Of a DNA stretch of 25,213 nucleotides, positions 1 through 6,294 are shown one piece after another. The position numbers were made by a program, and so were the translations under genes. This DNA is from Anaerolineaceae bacterium UBA5404. GTDB taxonomy: Bacteria > Chloroflexota > Anaerolineae > Anaerolineales > Anaerolineaceae. The DNA is taken from contig DHNY01000017.1 of the NCBI GenBank assembly GCA_002409625.1, forward strand, positions 1 to 25,213, given 5' to 3'. Each line of letters begins with the position of its first letter. Position 1 is the stretch's first letter. The notes under the pieces are model-generated. The model ran no database searches and had not been told where the DNA came from. It was given only the letters and a program-made list of their open reading frames with translations.

Positions 1-45
1 TGGGGTCGCTCCTTTTTTGGTTTCGTCACCTTAAGGATGACCCCA
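1..45. repeat. Imperfect inverted repeat at the window edge
   Basis: TGGGGTC at 1-7 is the exact reverse complement of GACCCCA at 39-45. CCTT at 11-14 also pairs with AAGG at 33-36, so the arms match over most of 14 bases around an 18-base loop. A run of six T follows at 52-57. It could be a transcription terminator for an unseen plus-strand gene or the end of a mobile element. The window edge cuts it, so I cannot decide. Confidence 0.4.
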
Positions 46-63
46 ATGTGCTTTTTTGTAAAG

Positions 64-133
64 CCCTATCGTCTCACATCTATTTGAACTTACTCAAAGG
101 CATGCTTTTTACTCGCTTTTGTGAAAGATAGGG
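64..133. repeat. Long dyad downstream of the AbiE operon
   Basis: CCCTATC (64-70) is the exact reverse complement of GATAGGG (127-133). The adjoining CTCAC (73-77) pairs partly with GTGA (121-124). The roughly 43-base interior holds a GCATGC palindrome. The element lies 23 bases past the stop of the last AbiE-operon gene. It may be a long 3' stem-loop of that transcript or a small MITE-like relic. No coding capacity is seen. Confidence 0.4.
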
Positions 134-155
134 ACAGGTATCGTATATGGTCGTT

Positions 156-668
156 TTAGTAGAAAAATCCTTTTTCCTTTAACGACAGGATAAATGTGTG
201 TATTTGCCCTGGCTCGGTTTCTTTGTCGAAGAAGAAAGTGAAGAAGACCTCGCTCTCATTACTTGCTTTGATATTCTTTCTAAATTTCTCAAAACTCATG
301 CCTTGGTAATAGAAGTCGGTTTGGAAATCTTCTACCCCATAGGCTTCGAACGGGACTTGTAAACCCTGCTCAAAAGGGAAGTTTAAAGCATTGTTGCGGG
401 AAAGCTTGCTGGTGATAGTGGTGTATTTCAAACCGATTTCAATGTCACATAGGTTATTGATAGTGATGACAGGGATAGGAAAATGCTCTTCCACAAAGTC
501 GTTGTCCGCTGTCCTGACGAAATGGCCGTTAAAAAAGCCCAAACTGGAATCAAAACCTTCTTTTTTGATTAATGTATTAATATGTTTTGCTCTGTTTGTA
601 AGGGCTATATAAACGTTATTGAGCTCGTGCCACAGGGCTTGATTTTCGAGGTTGTAGTTAGATAACAT
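156..668 (-). CDS. Third gene of the AbiE-type operon, function unknown
   Basis: A soluble acidic protein of 170 residues that I do not recognise. It has no signal peptide, membrane segment or obvious catalytic motif. The C-terminal third is rich in Phe, Glu and Lys and ends in KGFFY. I place the start at 668 because AGGAAAAG precedes that ATG, while the longer frame to 734 would run 52 bases into the preceding toxin gene. It follows the nucleotidyltransferase stop by 14 bases on the same strand, so it is almost certainly cotranscribed. Standard AbiE loci have two genes, so this may be an accessory subunit, a second neutralising factor or a passenger. Confident as a coding sequence, with no functional call. 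Confidence 0.75.
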   Translation of the reverse strand: MLSNYNLENQALWHELNNVYIALTNRAKHINTLIKKEGFDSSLGFFNGHFVRTADNDFVEEHFPIPVITINNLCDIEIGLKYTTITSKLSRNNALNFPFEQGLQVPFEAYGVEDFQTDFYYQGMSFEKFRKNIKASNESEVFFTFFFDKETEPGQIHTFILSLKEKGFFY

Positions 669-682
669 GTTCTTTTCCTGGA

Positions 683-1546
683 TCAGGCAGAGACTAACTG
701 GTCTGTAATGGTTTTGAAAAAGCCAGGACTCCATACATCCAATGACTGGCTGTCGCGAATGAAAGGCATAACATCTTCTTTGGCTTGATGGTAATCAATG
801 GTTTCAAACCTTTGAATAAGGAAGCGTTTTACATCGCCTAGTGATAGAACCTCGTGGGCATCAATAAAATCGCTTTGAATCAAACGCGCTTGTAGGTGTT
901 TGACGTTTACCGGCGTAGATTGCGACAAAAAAAAGATGAAGTCAAATAAGTCTCGACCTTTTACTCTGCTTTTCCACGAACGGCATAAAACAGCATGTAT
1001 TTTTCCTGCAAAAAGAGAAGGGGCATCATAGAGGGTGGCTTCATAAGGTGAAGGAAGTAATCTGTACTTTTGTTCAAAGCCGGCATTTTCTGGGGGATTT
1101 GTGTCAATCTCAAATTTTATCTTGGTTACCTCTCCAGGATGAATGGCTGGGATGTCTTCGTTGCCCCAAAACAGAAGAAGATGTTCTTTGGTGTTGCCCT
1201 TTAGAAAAGCAGATTGAATATGAGACTCTTTGGTTTTTACTTTTTCTGTTATTTCAAGGTTTAAGCCGAAAGAAAGAATCTCCTTTTGAAGGATAGGGAT
1301 GTAAGATGAAAGGTCAAAACTGTCGATTGTTGTTTTCAAAGAAAAATCCAAATCCTCTGAAAAGCGTTCAAGGCCATAGAAAATACGAAGGGCTGTTCCA
1401 CCATAGAAAGCGGCATCTTTAAAAAAGCCAGCTCTGGAAAGCCCACATAAAACCATCTCTTGGATAATCTCTTTGAGTACATTTTTTTTGTTGTAAAACG
1501 GTTGTCTTTCATATCTTTTTAGCATTTGTTCAAAGATTGTGGTCAT
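683..1546 (-). CDS. abiEii: AbiEii-type nucleotidyltransferase toxin
   Basis: A 287-residue member of the AbiEii/DUF1814 nucleotidyltransferase toxin family (type IV toxin-antitoxin), whose members transfer nucleotides to RNA and arrest growth or abort phage infection. Residues 49-70 carry the family motif: GGTALR, then SEDLDFSL with the two metal-binding acids Asp65 and Asp67. Further on are a VTKIKFEID segment and a C-terminal GKIHA...R.K.RDLFDF block, both typical of the family and apparently intact. The start at 1546 has AAGGAG seven bases upstream and overlaps the antitoxin stop as ATGA, which suggests translational coupling. An upstream start at 1564 is less likely. The length is normal for the family, and nothing suggests inactivation. 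Confidence 0.9.
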   Translation of the reverse strand: MTTIFEQMLKRYERQPFYNKKNVLKEIIQEMVLCGLSRAGFFKDAAFYGGTALRIFYGLERFSEDLDFSLKTTIDSFDLSSYIPILQKEILSFGLNLEITEKVKTKESHIQSAFLKGNTKEHLLLFWGNEDIPAIHPGEVTKIKFEIDTNPPENAGFEQKYRLLPSPYEATLYDAPSLFAGKIHAVLCRSWKSRVKGRDLFDFIFFLSQSTPVNVKHLQARLIQSDFIDAHEVLSLGDVKRFLIQRFETIDYHQAKEDVMPFIRDSQSLDVWSPGFFKTITDQLVSA

Positions 1547-2127
1547 TGTGTGCTCCTTAACCATTTAATGAGTAATTTATGGTTGGTAGATTGATAAAGT
1601 TGGGCATATCGCGTGAGCCTCTCTTTGTTCAGTTTGTTGAAAGACTCCTGATCAATTCTCAAGTCGTCAAAAATCTGGTGAAAAACATCCTTGCGGGAGG
1701 TCATTGGTGGCAAAATATACAGTTTGTCACACAAGGCTTTTTCTGGATTAGCGATGAAAAAGCTATAGTCGCCTTCGTTAAGAATTTGTATGCCAAATGG
1801 ATAAGCTTTTCTGGGCACGTCGCGATAAGTGAAAAGACCAAAGGGTGTGACGAACTGTTTTCTTTTTTTCTTATCAAATGTCGCTGAAGTAAAGCTAAAA
1901 ACCGCTTCTGGAATAAGTCCCCAAAAGGATAGTGCAAAATCAAAAGACAGATAAGAAGGTCCATAGATACTTGCAGCTAACAAATAGCCGGGTGTGTTTC
2001 CATCTGTCTCGTAAAGGCCTCTGACAATCGGAAACAAGCTCTCGTTCTTTACCATACGAGAAATTTTTTGAGCAGGAGATCGGTATTCTTTAAGCTCGTT
2101 GAGCAACATTGCCGTAGTTATTATCAT
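1543..2127 (-). CDS. abiEi: AbiEi-type antitoxin and transcriptional regulator
   Basis: A 194-residue protein of the AbiEi antitoxin family. The N-terminal winged-helix region (about residues 1-45) has the usual shape: a short helix, a KISRMVK segment and an RGLYET strand. The next segment, ASIYGPSYLSFDFALSFWGLIPE, matches the conserved AbiEi core. Related proteins neutralise AbiEii without direct binding and repress their own promoter. I choose the start at 2127 because GGAGA lies six bases upstream. The longer frame to 2175 would begin inside the predicted promoter. It is the first gene of a three-gene minus-strand operon. The presence of antitoxin and toxin together suggests the locus is functional. 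Confidence 0.88.
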   Translation of the reverse strand: MIITTAMLLNELKEYRSPAQKISRMVKNESLFPIVRGLYETDGNTPGYLLAASIYGPSYLSFDFALSFWGLIPEAVFSFTSATFDKKKRKQFVTPFGLFTYRDVPRKAYPFGIQILNEGDYSFFIANPEKALCDKLYILPPMTSRKDVFHQIFDDLRIDQESFNKLNKERLTRYAQLYQSTNHKLLIKWLRSTQ

Positions 2128-2146
2128 ATATTCTCCATATAATGCA

Positions 2147-2175
2147 ATAATACTGCAGTTACTGGAGTAAATCAA
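2147..2175 (-). promoter_or_regulatory. AbiE operon promoter with tandem direct repeats
   Basis: On the minus strand there is a -35 TTGATT (2175-2170), a 17-base spacer and a -10 TATTAT (2152-2147). The -10 lies 19 bases before the abiEi start codon. Between the two boxes sit two abutting 9-bp direct repeats, plus-strand TACTGCAGT (2151-2159) and TACTGGAGT (2160-2168), differing at one base. This is where a self-repressing AbiEi regulator could bind. Confidence 0.6.
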
Positions 2176-2183
2176 GCCATTTT

Positions 2184-2206
2184 AGCTTCTCTGACGAAGC
2201 TTTTTT
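2184..2206 (+). terminator. Weak terminator-like hairpin
   Basis: AGCTTC (2184-2189) pairs with GAAGCT (2196-2201) around a 6-base loop, followed by a run of T on the plus strand. No plus-strand gene ends here. On the minus strand, where the beta-helix gene ends at 2309, the hairpin lacks a following U-tract. It may simply separate the beta-helix gene from the AbiE promoter. Confidence 0.3.
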
Positions 2207-2308
2207 CCCTTACAAAAAACATACACCACAAAACACTCTACCACTAAACAGTTGTTGAGCTAGATACGGTTATTTTATATAGTCAAGAAAGTTCCAGGGT
2301 TCAGGGCG

Positions 2309-3967
2309 CTATTCCATTTTTTGCTGAGGTCTGCCATTTTTTACAATTGGAAAATGAAAGTAGAATGCAGGCGCTGGCTCAGTACCCGGCAAGGGAACAT
2401 GGGCGTTATCTCTGCCGTATTTGCCAAAGTAAGGGCTGCCCGGTGGCAGGGCGTAACCCGGCACCAGCTTTGGGTCCGCCAGGATACTGTTCAGATCAAA
2501 CAGGGCGCTGTGCCACTCATCGATGCTCATAGTGGGAATGCCCCAGTCATAGCCGGCAATTTTGTTCGGATCACTCACCCAAATCAGGTTCCGGTCGATT
2601 CGAACCGTATCGTCGTCCGGGTCCAAAACATATGAAGGATAAACATAATGATCGCCTTCTTCAATGGGCACAAATTGATAAGGCAAACTCAGGTTATCAC
2701 CGACTATATTGTTGTAAATATTGACGTTGTTACTATCAGGGTTGTTGTGGAGTACACGTCTAAAGTGGGAGCTGCCGATGATCGTGTTGTGGTGGATATA
2801 CACATCTTGAAGAAATCCGGGTTGCCAACCAACTGAAATCGCCTCACCGCAATCATGAATGAGGTTGTGATGCACGTCTGTCATGCCTTGGGTTTGTTGA
2901 TTCGCAAGCAGAATGCCACGCGGGTTATGATGGAAGTGATTATTGCGGAAAGTGTTTCTAAAACCATCGTCTTTGTCAAGCACGCCACTGCCGTCAATAT
3001 CGTAAGCAATGTTATCCTCATAAATCAGATCCTGAACATCATAAAGAGTTGCGCTGGCACCATGATCAAAAGGGTTTTTTAGATCATGGAAGATGTTTTC
3101 CTGAACCACAATGTTTTGGTAGTGAACTTCGCCGTTGATTGGTGTCTGATTGCCATCCCAGAAAAACAAGAATGCGGGATTTTCCAGACTGTCATCATCA
3201 ATGTTGTAAAGTTTGTTCTTTCGGATAATCATATTTACGAGATGTTCGCTGTCGACACTAAAAAACCATCGACCTGAATTGACATCAACATCAAAGCCCT
3301 GAAAAATGTACTCCCCTGAGCCGAGAATCCCAATTTTGTTCAAGTCTTCGCCGGAACCGATGAGGTTTACTTTTTCGTCTGGATAGGCCAGGAATTTGCC
3401 ACAATCATTTCCCAGGATATCGAACTGAACCGGATAGCTTCCCTCTTTGATGTAAACATATTTATTGTTAGTGGCTGTTTTGACGGCGTGTTTCACCGTT
3501 GCCCATGGTTTGGCTTCGGTGCCAGGGTTTTGATCACTTCCGCCGGTTGCCACAAATCGAAAAGCGTCCTGGTTTACTTCCAGAACAAAACTGTGGACAA
3601 GCTTTTGATTATTCTGGTCGCTTATTTCTATCCGCACTTGATGGCTTTCAGGGTTCATGCCGGCTGTCCAGCTTATCACGCCCATGGTTTTGTGGATTTT
3701 CATGCCTTCAGGCGCTTCCAATAGCTTGAAAAAGTAAGGATACTTTCCTCCTTGAACACCCAAACGGTATTCATATCTAACCCCAGGATAGGCTTTATCG
3801 AGGTCCCAGCTGAGAACTTTAAGAGGCCAGTTGGGTTCTTGAACGCTTGCATCCTTTGCGGAAACACAATGGGTAAAAACGCTGAACGTTAACACAATTG
3901 CTAAAAAGCTTAACAGGAATCGATGACCCTTGTTGGCGATGTTTGCTGTTGTGATTCTTTTTTTCAT
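2309..3967 (-). CDS. Secreted right-handed parallel beta-helix protein
   Basis: A 552-residue exported protein. A signal peptide (basic start, hydrophobic residues about 17-32, likely cleavage after VSA near residue 37) is followed by an Ig/cadherin-like domain (about 45-130, with GGKYPYFFKLLEAPEGM and ISWTAG). Then comes a DUF1565-type segment near 135-165 (VATGGSDQNPGTEAKPWATV) and a long run of NNxI/HHNxI coils typical of pectate-lyase-like beta-helices. I see no confident catalytic set, so polysaccharide binding or cleavage is only a family-based guess. The C-terminus reads FHFPIVKNGRPQQK, which resembles tails I recall on secreted Chloroflexi proteins. The start at 3967 follows a strong GGAGGTG. 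The gene stands alone. Confidence 0.85.
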   Translation of the reverse strand: MKKRITTANIANKGHRFLLSFLAIVLTFSVFTHCVSAKDASVQEPNWPLKVLSWDLDKAYPGVRYEYRLGVQGGKYPYFFKLLEAPEGMKIHKTMGVISWTAGMNPESHQVRIEISDQNNQKLVHSFVLEVNQDAFRFVATGGSDQNPGTEAKPWATVKHAVKTATNNKYVYIKEGSYPVQFDILGNDCGKFLAYPDEKVNLIGSGEDLNKIGILGSGEYIFQGFDVDVNSGRWFFSVDSEHLVNMIIRKNKLYNIDDDSLENPAFLFFWDGNQTPINGEVHYQNIVVQENIFHDLKNPFDHGASATLYDVQDLIYEDNIAYDIDGSGVLDKDDGFRNTFRNNHFHHNPRGILLANQQTQGMTDVHHNLIHDCGEAISVGWQPGFLQDVYIHHNTIIGSSHFRRVLHNNPDSNNVNIYNNIVGDNLSLPYQFVPIEEGDHYVYPSYVLDPDDDTVRIDRNLIWVSDPNKIAGYDWGIPTMSIDEWHSALFDLNSILADPKLVPGYALPPGSPYFGKYGRDNAHVPLPGTEPAPAFYFHFPIVKNGRPQQKME

Positions 3968-4034
3968 ATCAACACCTCCCCTGGGTTGCTGAATGATATG
4001 TGGTAGATTCGATTGGTCAGGTAAAAATCAGAAT

Positions 4035-4076
4035 AGGTCTCAGACCTTGCTTTTTTTTAGGCTAGGGAAAGGTCTG
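4035..4076 (-). promoter_or_regulatory. Mutually exclusive hairpins in the beta-helix gene leader
   Basis: In minus-strand RNA order, CAGACCTT (4076-4069) can pair with AAGGTCTG (4048-4041) across a 20-base loop. The second segment can instead pair with the adjacent AGACCT (4040-4035) in a tight hairpin. Both pairings share one segment, so only one can form. The second hairpin is followed by a run of five T before the beta-helix gene. This geometry is attenuator-like, but function is inferred. Confidence 0.35.
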
Positions 4077-4090
4077 TCATTGGCTTTTGA

Positions 4091-4213
4091 TTAATTATAC
4101 ATAATTTCGTACTTGCCATAATGTGCAAGGCGGATGATTTGGGCGAGGTTTTTGTCTGAGTTTTTCAGTGGAAGAATTTTCAGTGTAGGGCTTTTTCGCG
4201 CTTTGTTGTTCAT
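4091..4213 (-). CDS. Possible 40-residue small protein
   Basis: A short frame begins with ATG at 4213 and ends with TAA at 4091. The product starts MNNKARKSPTLKILPLKNSD and is basic. TTTGGAG lies just ahead of the ATG, probably too close for an ideal ribosome site. It starts 12 bases after the stop of the ATPase relic. I know no family for it. It could be a real small gene, another gene fragment, or chance. Confidence 0.25.
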   Translation of the reverse strand: MNNKARKSPTLKILPLKNSDKNLAQIIRLAHYGKYEIMYN

Positions 4214-4225
4214 TCTCCAAAGGTT

Positions 4226-4300
4226 TTATTCACTATCCACCATTTCGAGCACACGATCTGCCAATACTTGTTTGTATGTGCTACCCCAAATATCCAGTGG
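4226..4300 (-). pseudogene. Fossil 3' end of an ABC ATPase gene
   Basis: Reading the minus strand, this stretch encodes QVLADRVLEMVDSE and a stop. The ABC ATPase at 13326-13973 has DLADRALEMVDGKLE near its C-terminus. The DNA at 4237-4264 matches 13355-13382 at 25 of 28 bases by my count, in the same orientation. Upstream of about 4300 no ATPase similarity remains, and an in-frame stop soon appears. It is best read as a remnant of a third, lost copy of the ABC/lipoprotein module. Confidence 0.5.
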
Positions 4301-4330
4301 TTTTATCTGAGTTAAAGGGCATTAGTTTCG

Positions 4331-4807
4331 TTATTTACCAGGAAAATAATCAATTGTGAAGGTTTTACCCGCAAATAGATATTCGGTTAACCACCATCCT
4401 GTTTTTTGGGAGAGATGAGCGAGATAAATGTCAAGGTGAGTTTCATCTCTCCACACGATGCTAATTTTATGTTCAGATGGTTCACCTTCCTGCACAAAGA
4501 TGACTTTCTTGGAATAGACATCCCACTTTTGGAAAGCTTTTCTCAGTGCTATTCGGGTGGAAAAGTTTGTCGTCGCACCACAGTTGAATTGGTAAACACT
4601 TGCGATGATGGTCCCATTCGGAGATTGAAACGACTCTAATAGTTCTCCACCACACAGGAGTCTTTCAACAATTCCATATTTGGAAAGACCAAAAATCAGG
4701 AGAAGAATAATGGGAATAGCAATGACCAGAACAAGGAGTCTTTTATCTAATTTCTTAGGATCTTTTGCTTTTTGGGTTGTCAACACGTTATTTGCTAAAT
4801 AAGCCAT
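4331..4807 (-). CDS. Small single-pass membrane protein with CGATT motif
   Basis: A 158-residue protein with a short basic cytoplasmic N-terminus, one membrane segment (about residues 23-41) and an outside domain containing SPNGTIIASVYQFNCGATTNFST and a later VWRDETHLDIYL strand. The SPNG...CGATTxFST pattern recurs in small uncharacterised bacterial membrane or lipoproteins that I recall, and the layout is like DUF5412. The function is unknown. I use the ATG at 4807, which overlaps the EcfT stop by 20 bases, over the longer frame to 4873 lying inside ecfT. No strong ribosome site is visible, so translation may be coupled to ecfT. It is the last gene of the ECF operon, and a role in transport is only suggested by position. 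Confidence 0.7.
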   Translation of the reverse strand: MAYLANNVLTTQKAKDPKKLDKRLLVLVIAIPIILLLIFGLSKYGIVERLLCGGELLESFQSPNGTIIASVYQFNCGATTNFSTRIALRKAFQKWDVYSKKVIFVQEGEPSEHKISIVWRDETHLDIYLAHLSQKTGWWLTEYLFAGKTFTIDYFPGK

Positions 4808-5663
4808 ACCACCATTGCGGGACGGAGAAGAGGCGCATGTTAAAGCGAAAAGCGAGCACGAGCACGGTTGCAAGCATGATTACAGAAAAAACGATGAGCA
4901 CCCAATCCCACCAATGGAAGATTAATTCGTGTAGCCAAGTACGTTTGCTTTGACCAAAACCTCTCAAGTCCATGGCGTTGGCGATATCTTCACTTGAGAC
5001 AATCGCGTTCATCGTGACCGGGATAAGCAAAGGCGCGATGCGACGGATTTTGTGCAAAATATTCCCTTTTCTTCCGTCCAATTCAAAGCCCCGCGCGCGT
5101 TGCGCATCCAGGGTAACCTGAAAGTTCCGCGCGAGCGTGGGAATAAAGCGGAAAGAAAGCTCCATGGTATAGGCAAGCCCATCTGGCAAGCCTAGTTTGC
5201 TAAATGTGGCGCCATATGCCCGCGAATCCATGGTGTAGGGAATCATGATGAAAGCAAGTGAGATGGAAAGGATGCGCATCAGCTGCGAAACCGCAAACCA
5301 CAAGCGCTCAACGGTAAGCCCAAAAGTGAAATGCTTGCCAAAAAGCTCAAAACCATTTGGCCACACCAACTGTCCACCTGGTGGCACCACACCTCCCGCG
5401 CCACCGCCGGTGATGATGGTGTTGACCACAATCATGGTGAAGAGCAGAATGGAGATCATAAACCATCCCACTTTGGTCTCTTTCCAGGTCAGTCGCCCCA
5501 TGGAGTACCAAATGATGGCAATCAAGAAGATGACAAACAGAATGTTGGGGTTCCAAGTTGCCGTGGCAGAAAAAAGCAAGGCAAACGAGAAGATGAAACG
5601 CGCCCGTGGGTCGATATGATCCATCGGACTGTTTCTGAATCGATAATTCCAGCTTACCAGCAT
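4788..5663 (-). CDS. ecfT: ECF transporter transmembrane component EcfT
   Basis: A 291-residue integral membrane scaffold that joins the EcfA ATPase pair to the substrate-binding S component. The N-terminus (FRNSPMDHIDPRARFIFSF) is typical of EcfT. It is followed by several hydrophobic helices, a Gly-rich loop and the cytoplasmic coupling helices carrying the two characteristic Arg motifs: AQRARGFELDGR and NAMDLRGFGQ. The start is the ATG at 5663; a TTG at 5669 in the same frame is possible. No Shine-Dalgarno sequence is visible before either. Instead a perfect 10-bp hairpin lies 11 bases upstream. The gene lies 51 bases after ecfS and overlaps the next gene by 20 bases. Confidence 0.93.
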   Translation of the reverse strand: MLVSWNYRFRNSPMDHIDPRARFIFSFALLFSATATWNPNILFVIFLIAIIWYSMGRLTWKETKVGWFMISILLFTMIVVNTIITGGGAGGVVPPGGQLVWPNGFELFGKHFTFGLTVERLWFAVSQLMRILSISLAFIMIPYTMDSRAYGATFSKLGLPDGLAYTMELSFRFIPTLARNFQVTLDAQRARGFELDGRKGNILHKIRRIAPLLIPVTMNAIVSSEDIANAMDLRGFGQSKRTWLHELIFHWWDWVLIVFSVIMLATVLVLAFRFNMRLFSVPQWWYGLFSK

Positions 5664-5674
5664 AATCAAACCGG

Positions 5675-5702
5675 AAGAAGGCGGCTGAAAAACCGCCTTC
5701 TT
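5675..5702 (-). promoter_or_regulatory. Perfect 10-bp hairpin between ecfS and ecfT
   Basis: AAGAAGGCGG and CCGCCTTCTT are exact complements around an 8-base loop (5685-5692). On the mRNA strand the second arm ends 11 bases before the ecfT ATG. The only purine-rich ribosome-site-like sequence (AAGAAGG) is in the first arm, and no Shine-Dalgarno sequence follows. It has stem-loop strength like a terminator but no good U-tract. It may tune the EcfS to EcfT ratio. Confidence 0.6.
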
Positions 5703-5714
5703 GCTAAAACGCTA

Positions 5715-6278
5715 TCAACGACCGCTGCGTTTGAGTATGGCGGCGTAGGCAATCATCAGAATGGGAAGCAAAACCAAACCCCAAACGATGTTGGTCAGGA
5801 AAGCGGGAATGAAATTGGCAAAAATCACCGTTTTCATATCTGCGCCGGAGACCCATAGTTCAGACAAGCTGGCAACAGCCATACCCACGGCGCTGCCCAG
5901 CACCACTGAAGCCTCACCAAGGAGGATGGACTTGGTCTCATTGTAACGATAGATTAAGGCGGAGAACATACCGGGGATCAAGCCGATTAAGCCGTTACCC
6001 AGATCCCACCAGATCCAGAACCCGTAACCGCTTAGCATATCCGCAAGAATGTTGCCCACGAAGCCAGTAATGAAACCAACGATTGGCCCAAAGGCAATAC
6101 CAAAGAACATTGGAATGACGATTGCGGGGCGAATACCAACGTTGCCAGCTCCGGGGATCTGCCACACGTTGAATGCCCAGGTTAGCACCGCGTAGAGTGC
6201 GGCACCGATGGCGGCATAGACGACCTCTTTGGTCCCAAATGCCCAGATTTTCTTTTTGACTGTTGTGTCTGCTTCCAT
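5715..6278 (-). CDS. ECF transporter substrate-binding S component
   Basis: A 187-residue membrane protein with about six hydrophobic segments, the size and topology of an ECF S component, which binds the substrate and docks on EcfT. An N-terminal cytoplasmic stretch (EADTTVKKKIWAFGTKEV) leads into YAAIGAALYAVLTWAFN, then IRPAIVIPMFFGIAFGPIVG and a GNILADMLSGYGFWIWWDLG loop. These are general features of S components (a conserved Gly/Ala-rich first helix and a Pro-Gly-rich second). The substrate cannot be read from the sequence. The start at 6278 follows GGAGGT six bases upstream. It lies 16 bases after the ATPase gene in the same operon, and the neighbouring SAM-cleaving enzyme makes a nucleoside- or methionine-related substrate conceivable but unproved. 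Confidence 0.85.
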   Translation of the reverse strand: MEADTTVKKKIWAFGTKEVVYAAIGAALYAVLTWAFNVWQIPGAGNVGIRPAIVIPMFFGIAFGPIVGFITGFVGNILADMLSGYGFWIWWDLGNGLIGLIPGMFSALIYRYNETKSILLGEASVVLGSAVGMAVASLSELWVSGADMKTVIFANFIPAFLTNIVWGLVLLPILMIAYAAILKRSGR

Positions 6279-6294
6279 GAATACCTCCAAGAAA

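Larger units (their letters stand above)
3968..4330 (-). other. 363-base gap with leader structure, small ORF and gene relic
   Basis: The gap separates the last gene of the ECF operon from the beta-helix gene. It contains, in minus-strand order, a relic of an ABC ATPase 3' end (4226-4300), a possible 40-codon ORF (4091-4213), a TATAAT (4099-4094) that could be a -10 box without a good -35, and the alternative-hairpin leader at 4035-4076. The -10 overlaps the end of the small ORF, so the two readings compete. Confidence 0.5.

Noticed and set aside
391..612. Plus-strand ORF opposite the third AbiE gene
   Set aside because: It is antisense to a well-supported gene, has no ribosome site and its protein shows no domain pattern.
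4094..4099. TATAAT as promoter of the beta-helix gene
   Set aside because: The -10 is perfect but no acceptable -35 lies 16-18 bases upstream, and it overlaps the end of a small ORF. I only mention it in the gap entry.
5331..5858. 175-codon plus-strand ORF across ecfT and ecfS
   Set aside because: It is antisense to two clear membrane-protein genes, crosses their boundary and has a composition (His, Gln, Arg-rich) typical of a shadow frame.
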